Part shown: in pieces, positions 59,785-64,000 of the stretch
Layout: each line of letters opens with the position of its first letter
Position numbering within the stretch: the first letter of the stretch is position 1
Assembly (NCBI GenBank): GCA_016200045.1
Contig: JACQFN010000013.1
Span: 41,724-105,723 of the forward strand
DNA: 64,000 bases
Source: Nitrososphaerota archaeon
GTDB lineage: Archaea > Thermoproteota > Nitrososphaeria > Nitrososphaerales > Gagatemarchaeaceae
Direction of reading: 5' to 3'
Translations under genes and position numbers: made by a program
Notes under the pieces: generated by a model
The model's database searches: none
Told to the model about the DNA's origin: nothing
Seen by the model: the letters and a program-made list of their open reading frames with translations, nothing else

Positions 59785-59985
59785 GTGAAAGCCGACGTTA
59801 TCGGTGGGACGCTCATCGCCGCCTTCTTATTGCTTGGAGTGATTGAGTATTTCTTCATCGACGAAACCACATATCAAATCCAGAATGCGGTTGCAGTTGT
59901 CGTCCTGGCCATCATCGTCTCACTCACGATCCGATTTGCTCTTGGAAGAAGAAATGTGAATAGAAAGGAACATTCGAGTCCATAA
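59785..59985 (+). CDS. Small two-helix membrane protein
   Basis: 66 residues from GTG 59785, about 35 bp after the TATA-like gatatatc (near 59745). Helices ADVIGGTLIAAFLLLGVIEY and IQNAVAVVVLAIIVSLTIRF, then a charged tail. The longer frame (from 59722) starts before the promoter. Function unknown. Confidence 0.55.
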   Translation: MKADVIGGTLIAAFLLLGVIEYFFIDETTYQIQNAVAVVVLAIIVSLTIRFALGRRNVNRKEHSSP

Positions 59986-60077
59986 AGACCTAAACCTGGC
60001 CTAGTTACATCGAGTAGTTAACCGTCAACGCATTTGTTGCCGTAAATCCCTCGCGGTCCGCGAGCATTACGTCCACT

Positions 60078-60977
60078 TCAAGTCGGCGCTTGCGACATCG
60101 TCGAGCCGGAGTGCATGTTCGACAGATCTCCTAGGACTCGCTTGATTCCAGCATATCCGAGGAGGGATGCAACGACAACCAAGACGCCAGTCACCAGGCC
60201 TTCAGCGTAGAAAATCGTCGAAACGAACGATGCGATGAGGGGCGTACCGTTTGACTCCGCACCCAAGTAATGGTAGACCGAAAGGGTTGACAATGATGCG
60301 AGCCCAATTACCGCAACTAGGAGGAAGAGCCAACCTGACAAGCTGACCCGTGGCTGGGAGAGTTCTTTTGATAGGAGGCGCATTGAAGACCGTACTTTAT
60401 TCCACGCGAGCATTAGAGGAATCTGGGCAACGGCAATGAGTGCGAAGAGCCCTCCAAGTAGAACGCTAGCCCCACTTCCTTGGATGAAGTCCGTCGCGCT
60501 AATGGGGCTTCCAGGTGCGATACTCGATGCCACGGAAGCGAAGACCGAGATTATCAAAACAATCACCCCCACGAATGCAATGATTATCCCTGCAATGATT
60601 GAGTAGACGAGCCATCGACCAGTGGATTTGTAATGTGCTGCTGAGAGGAATGACGACCTGCCCAAGGCACGCCAACCAAGTATCAGGAAGATGAAGCCAG
60701 CCAATTCTATGAGACCTCCTACCGCTCCAATGATAGGAATCACAGAGAGACCTCCCCCGATCAGGTAAAGGAGGAACGAGTTCTTGAGCTTCTCAAGGCC
60801 GCTTGTCCTTTCATGCTCGGGGCCCTGATGAGATGCGGGAGGCCCGCCCGTGCTTGGAGTGGGTCCAACCTGTCGGGTACCAAGTGAGTAGCCGCAGTTC
60901 CAGCAAAACAACGCTTCCGTTAAGAGTTCCTTTCCGCAACTCGGGCAGAAGGACAATCGATTTTGTCGAGGAATCAA
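60078..60977 (-). CDS. DUF996 membrane protein with N-terminal zinc ribbon
   Basis: 299 residues. A zinc ribbon (LSFCPSCGKELLTEALFCWN plus CG) is followed by a Pro-rich linker and five to six membrane helices, among them IIGAVGGLIELAGFIFLILG and WLVYSIIAGIIIAFVGVIVL. This ribbon-linker-membrane layout with the GWRALG loop matches DUF996, a mainly archaeal family of unknown function. Confidence 0.78.
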   Translation of the reverse strand: MIPRQNRLSFCPSCGKELLTEALFCWNCGYSLGTRQVGPTPSTGGPPASHQGPEHERTSGLEKLKNSFLLYLIGGGLSVIPIIGAVGGLIELAGFIFLILGWRALGRSSFLSAAHYKSTGRWLVYSIIAGIIIAFVGVIVLIISVFASVASSIAPGSPISATDFIQGSGASVLLGGLFALIAVAQIPLMLAWNKVRSSMRLLSKELSQPRVSLSGWLFLLVAVIGLASLSTLSVYHYLGAESNGTPLIASFVSTIFYAEGLVTGVLVVVASLLGYAGIKRVLGDLSNMHSGSTMSQAPT

Positions 60978-61502
60978 GAGTTCTCTTTAAGGCTTAAGTG
61001 CTGGAGGCCAACATCTGAGTAAGTACAAGGAAGCCATTTCGTGTTCGGTGCCTGCAAGGAGCAGGAAGCTCCGCCTGATATCATTGTGGTTGTTCTCCGT
61101 TGGGAGCCGTGGCTTCCCTAGTTCCTGAGCGGGCGACAAGGCTTTGAGCCCATCATGCTGGATGGTCGAAAGGACTCGAAGCCAGCTTGCTGTGCGGTCG
61201 CCGGGATTTCAGCCAGAGTCGGTTGGTCGACAAGAACGAAAGAAAACTCTGGAACCTGCACCATGCTCTCCCAAATGAGTCCGATTCTAGCTTGGAACGC
61301 TCGGAGGAGCCTGTTTCCTGCGGGCCCGACGGGAGCCGCTTCAAAAATGGTGCAGGAAGTGGGTACACGAGACGGGTACGTTTCCCTGGAGGGCCGAACT
61401 CGAGCCAATCGAGCAATAGACGAAGGACCGAACCGGACACAGGAATCTGATGATCTCCTTCTGTTTGCATGTTATTGGTTAAATCATCTGCGACGTATCG
61501 AG
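60978..61502. other. Intergenic stretch with repeat copy 3
   Basis: No full gene identified. The plus strand is open from about 61155, but the encoded sequence is low-complexity and has no recognisable domain before the Doc-like core begins at 61503. The repeat at 61319 lies inside. A TATA-like ggttaaatc at about 61475-61483 precedes the Doc gene. Confidence 0.4.
61319..61390 (+). repeat. tRNA-3'-end-like repeat, copy 3
   Basis: TGCGGGCCCGACGGGAGCCG, then GGTGCAGGAAGTGGGTAC, then CGGGTACGTTTCCC. Same layout as copies 2 and 4. Preceding base context differs, so the left boundary is at the T. Confidence 0.5.
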
Positions 61503-61913
61503 ATGATCTTGGCTACGAAAGCGATAAGACATCTCGACTTCGCTACGCTCCTACTCATCAACAAAGAAGTGGTGGCACTAACAAACGAGAAGCATGAGCA
61601 TGACGAGGAAGATGACCGACGACTCAGGGCACTGACAGACGCAGTGGTCCGGAACTACAACCAGGAAGACAGAGAGATCGCCTTGGTGAGAAAAGCTGCT
61701 CTCCTTGCATTCAGGATTGCTACCGGGCAGCACTTCCACGAGGGCAACAAGAGAACGGCCTTGGTTGCAGCATCCGCCTTCTTGAAATTCAACGGCTGTT
61801 CTATCGATATCAAGGCTGACGGTCTCGTATCGGTGATCGACAGGGTGGGCGTCGCGAGGGCAACCTTAAATGAACTGGAGGCCGTGATGAAGAAGTTGGT
61901 AAGGGTTGAGTGA
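61503..61913 (+). CDS. Doc/Fic-family protein (death-on-curing type)
   Basis: 136 residues from ATG 61503, leaderless relative to the TATA box at about 61479. The Fic motif GQHFHEGNKRTALVAASAFL has H-x-F-x(2)-G-N-K-R, the phosphate-transfer active site of Doc/Fic. The N-terminal part HLDFATLLLINKEVVALTNE is typical of Doc. Doc phosphorylates EF-Tu in bacteria; in archaea the target is unknown. No Phd-type antitoxin is upstream; a 32-codon ORF follows with an overlap. Confidence 0.82.
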   Translation: MILATKAIRHLDFATLLLINKEVVALTNEKHEHDEEDDRRLRALTDAVVRNYNQEDREIALVRKAALLAFRIATGQHFHEGNKRTALVAASAFLKFNGCSIDIKADGLVSVIDRVGVARATLNELEAVMKKLVRVE

Positions 61914-62004
61914 GAAAGAGAGGAAACAATGGGAGAAGACAGTTAAGGAGATAGTGGAGACAAACAGGGACTTCTTGGTCTACATAGCTTCCGAGCGACG
62001 ATAG
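61906..62004 (+). CDS. Tiny ORF overlapping the Doc gene end (candidate partner)
   Basis: 32 codons from TTG 61906, overlapping the doc stop by 8 nt in another frame: MSEKERKQWEKTVKEIVETN and RDFLVYIASERR. It is helical and charged, as short antitoxins or inhibitor helices are. It has no recognisable (S/T)xxxE(G/N) Fic-inhibitor motif, so a functional link is only suggested by the overlap. Confidence 0.3.
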   Translation: MSEKERKQWEKTVKEIVETNRDFLVYIASERR

Positions 62005-62067
62005 CGAGCATCTGAGCTAGAAATAAGCTAATTCCACGTAGTAGAGTCCATTCTAAGCCTATTTGAC

Positions 62068-62157
62068 TGCGGGCCCGACGGGACCCGGACAGAAATCGGT
62101 GCTAGAAATGGTATCGAGTGGTCTTACCGGGTTCGTGCCAGTATGGAATCGAACCCG
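62068..62157 (+). repeat. tRNA-3'-end-like repeat, copy 4 (extended)
   Basis: TGCGGGCCCGACGGGACCCG, GGTGCTAGAAATGGTATC, then CGGGTTCGTGCC and GAATCGAACCCG. The last 12 bases look like a second T-arm (CGGGTTCGATTC on the other strand). Most complete of the four copies. Confidence 0.5.
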
Positions 62158-62203
62158 TGTCATGAGGAGGCAGGGGTTGCACTGGAGAAAAGAGATATAT
62201 ACT

Positions 62204-62225
62204 CATATGACAAATTAGTCATATG
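62204..62225. promoter_or_regulatory. Palindromic operator CATATGAC-N6-GTCATATG of the mer operon
   Basis: An 8-bp perfect inverted repeat around AAATTA. It covers the predicted transcript start (TATA-like gatatatac at 62193-62201) and the ArsR start codon itself (ATG 62223). A dimeric ArsR-family repressor bound here would block polymerase, giving autorepression of arsR-merA. Confidence 0.7.
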
Positions 62226-62576
62226 TTTCGGAGCGACACTTCATCAGTGGCATTGCTCTTCAGGGTTCTCTCCAACGAAGTTCGGTTGAGATTGGTCGAG
62301 TCGCTAGCAGAAGGGGAGAAGAACGTGAGCGATTTGTGTTCAGTACTTGGACAGGAGCAGACGCGCGTCTCGCATGAGCTACGCTGCCTACTGGTCTGTG
62401 GTCTCGTGGAATACAGAAGAGAGGGGAGGCAGATGATATATTCACTCAACAGGGACACGGTCCTTCCGATACTGAAAGCCGCGGACAAGCACGCGGCGCA
62501 ATTCTGTGACAGAATTGAAAGCTGCGAAATCGTGTCTGAAATGAGGAGGGTGAGGCTTCATGAGCTCCCGGTTTGA
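62223..62576 (+). CDS. ArsR-family metal-responsive repressor (mer-type)
   Basis: 117 residues, leaderless ATG inside the operator. Winged helix: LLFRVLSNEVRLRLVESLAE, VSDLCSVLGQEQTRVSHELR and VEYRREGRQMIYSL. Cysteines in DLCSVL and RCLLVCG near the recognition helix, plus AQFCDRIESC at the C-terminus, are candidate Hg(II) or thiol ligands. In archaea the mer repressor is ArsR-type rather than MerR-type, and merA overlaps this gene by 17 nt, so it should sense mercury. Confidence 0.85.
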   Translation: MFRSDTSSVALLFRVLSNEVRLRLVESLAEGEKNVSDLCSVLGQEQTRVSHELRCLLVCGLVEYRREGRQMIYSLNRDTVLPILKAADKHAAQFCDRIESCEIVSEMRRVRLHELPV

Positions 62577-63978
62577 TCTTGTGATTCTGGGCCAGGGGTC
62601 GGCGGCTTTCGCCGCGGCGATCAAGGCGAACGAACTCAAACTGAAGACCGCGATGGTGGGTGGGAACGCGACTAAAGGGACAGTAATTGGAGGAACATGC
62701 GTCAACGTCGGGTGCATGCCAAGCAAACGTCTAATCACGGTCGGAACTCTCTTTCACAATGGCGTCAGTAACTCATTCCAAGGAATAAGCTACGGAAGAG
62801 GTAGCCTCGACTTTCGAAAGGTCGTCCAAGAAAAGAACAGGATGGTGAAGAAGTTCAGGAAGGAGAAGTATGCGGACGTTCTGAAGAACCTGGAGAACGT
62901 CACCTACTATGGAGCGGATGGGAGTTTTGTATCCCGCAATGAGGTCAAGGCTCGTGATGAAACGTTGCGCGCAGAGAAGTTCATCATTGCGACCGGCGCA
63001 AGAACAAGCATCCCTCCAATAGAAGGGGCCGACAAAGTAAACTACCTGACGAATGAAGAGGCCCTCAGCCTCGACGAACTTCCGAGGTCCCTCGTCATAA
63101 TAGGCGGACGCGCGCTAGGGCTTGAGTTTGCGCAGATGTTCGCACAGTTTGGAACAGAGGTCACGGTCCTTCAGCGCAATCAAAGAATCCTCCCCGATGA
63201 CGAGCCAGAAGTCTCGACCGCTCTCACACAGTACCTCCGGGAAATTGGGATAGACATCTACACAAACACTACAATCATTCGCGTCACTCAGAAGGAGAAG
63301 AGAAAGACTGTCAGCTTTGTCACTGACGGGACGACGAGTGAAGTCAACTGTGACCAGATCCTGTTCGCGACAGGAAGAACACCCAACACAGAGCAGCTAG
63401 GCCTGGACAGAGCAGGCGTCAAGGTCAACGCTGGGGGATTCATAGCCGTCAATGGGGAGATGCAGACCTCTGCGTCACACGTCTGGGCCGCGGGTGATGT
63501 CATAGGCGAGCCGATGCTAGAGACAATTGCGGCGAAGGAAGGAGCGACCGCCGTTCAGAATGCCTTTACCTCGAGCAAGAAGAGGATCAATTTCAACGAA
63601 GTTCCCTCAGCTGTCTTCACCTATCCGGAGGTGGCGAGAGTGGGCCTCACAGACGCTGAGGCGAACGGAAAGGGGATAAAGTGCGCTTGCGGGATTCTCC
63701 CGCTCGAGCTCGTGCCTAAGGCTCACGTGATTGGGGACACGAGGGGGGTCGTAAAGCTCGTGGCTGATCGCGAGACGAAAGTGATTCTAGGCGTCCACAT
63801 AGTTGCACCACACGCCGCAGACCTCATACACGAAGGAGCACTGGCGGTGAAGAACAGACTCACGATTGACGATATCATCGACACCGTGCACGTATTTCCG
63901 ACCCTTTCCGAATCGATCAAGCTTGCGGCGCAGTCGTTCTACATGGATGTGGGGAAGATGAGTTGCTGTGTCGAGTGA
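62560..63978 (+). CDS. merA: Mercuric reductase
   Basis: 472 residues, without an N-terminal heavy-metal-associated domain. FAD motif VILGQGSAAFAAAIKANELK, redox disulphide GGTCVNVGCMPSK, NAD-binding VIIGGRALGLEFAQMFAQFG, ATGRTPNTEQLGLD and AAGDVIGEPML. The C-terminal CCVE (Cys 469-470) is the extra Cys pair that sets MerA apart from other disulphide oxidoreductases. It reduces Hg(II) to Hg(0) with NADPH. Overlap with the regulator by 17 nt gives one operon. The window ends 22 nt later. Confidence 0.95.
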   Translation: MSSRFDLVILGQGSAAFAAAIKANELKLKTAMVGGNATKGTVIGGTCVNVGCMPSKRLITVGTLFHNGVSNSFQGISYGRGSLDFRKVVQEKNRMVKKFRKEKYADVLKNLENVTYYGADGSFVSRNEVKARDETLRAEKFIIATGARTSIPPIEGADKVNYLTNEEALSLDELPRSLVIIGGRALGLEFAQMFAQFGTEVTVLQRNQRILPDDEPEVSTALTQYLREIGIDIYTNTTIIRVTQKEKRKTVSFVTDGTTSEVNCDQILFATGRTPNTEQLGLDRAGVKVNAGGFIAVNGEMQTSASHVWAAGDVIGEPMLETIAAKEGATAVQNAFTSSKKRINFNEVPSAVFTYPEVARVGLTDAEANGKGIKCACGILPLELVPKAHVIGDTRGVVKLVADRETKVILGVHIVAPHAADLIHEGALAVKNRLTIDDIIDTVHVFPTLSESIKLAAQSFYMDVGKMSCCVE

Positions 63979-64000
63979 TTGTGGGACGACTAATCAGTCA

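Noticed and set aside
1..64000. CRISPR array or rRNA genes
   Set aside because: No regularly spaced identical repeats and no rRNA-like conserved stretches were seen. The only regular repeats are coding ones in the beta-helix gene.

Overview
The window is GC-rich archaeal chromosome. Evidence for Archaea: TATA boxes lie about 25 bp before many starts, which are often leaderless TTG, GTG or ATG; there is an archaeal CCA-adding enzyme, a Trm-G10-type methyltransferase, the UPF0200/UPF0201 pair, a GPN GTPase and a DUF996 protein; and a tRNA-Asp gene carries two bulge-helix-bulge introns. The gene mix (Pit/DUF47, cupredoxins, Ig-like and beta-helix surface proteins, adenylate cyclase-TPR) suggests a mesophilic soil or sediment member of the Nitrososphaeria/TACK lineages. 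This placement is an inference; a Thermoplasmata relative is not excluded.

Layout. 0-10 kb: flavin reductase fragment, phosphate uptake pair, PadR regulator, SHOCT membrane protein, broken acetyltransferase, GT4 glycosyltransferase, pyruvate phosphate dikinase, broken MFS transporter. 10-22 kb: membrane proteins and a GT2 enzyme, tRNA-Pro, then a dense RNA and nucleotide housekeeping block (kinase, CCA enzyme, ThpR, UPF0200/0201, RNase Z, Trm-G10, PRPP synthase, Nudix, CinA-like, GPN GTPase). 22-29 kb: a propionyl/methylmalonyl-CoA block (PrpB-like lyase, citrate synthase family, MeaB, both mutase subunits, acyl-CoA dehydrogenase). 29-36.5 kb: secreted beta-propeller, UbiA-like and UbiE-like proteins, ChrB-like protein, MFS, membrane cupredoxin, nitroreductase, secreted Thr-rich protein.

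36.6-40.9 kb is an integrated element: a tyrosine recombinase lies next to the intron-bearing tRNA-Asp, and an exact 20-bp copy of the tRNA 3' end flanks the far side. Its cargo is an adenylate cyclase-TPR protein, a nucleotidyltransferase-like protein, a small coupled ORF and a fragment of an Ig-like surface protein.

41-54 kb: small zinc proteins, a NikR regulator divergent from a nickel-permease-like gene, DUF72, RraA-like, a large beta-helix protein, cupredoxin, MTHFR-like, a coiled-coil HTH regulator overlapping a membrane protein, oxidoreductase, tandem AbrB and a terpenoid-cyclase-like toroid protein. 54-64 kb is more accessory: cupin, broken MaoC, VOC, broken PD-(D/E)XK nuclease, PPOX, membrane proteins, a Doc toxin-like protein, four tRNA-3'-end-like repeats, and an ArsR-merA mercury operon with a palindromic operator.

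Several genes carry exactly one disruption (stop codon or 1-nt frameshift), so either consensus errors or real decay should be considered. No rRNA or CRISPR array was seen.
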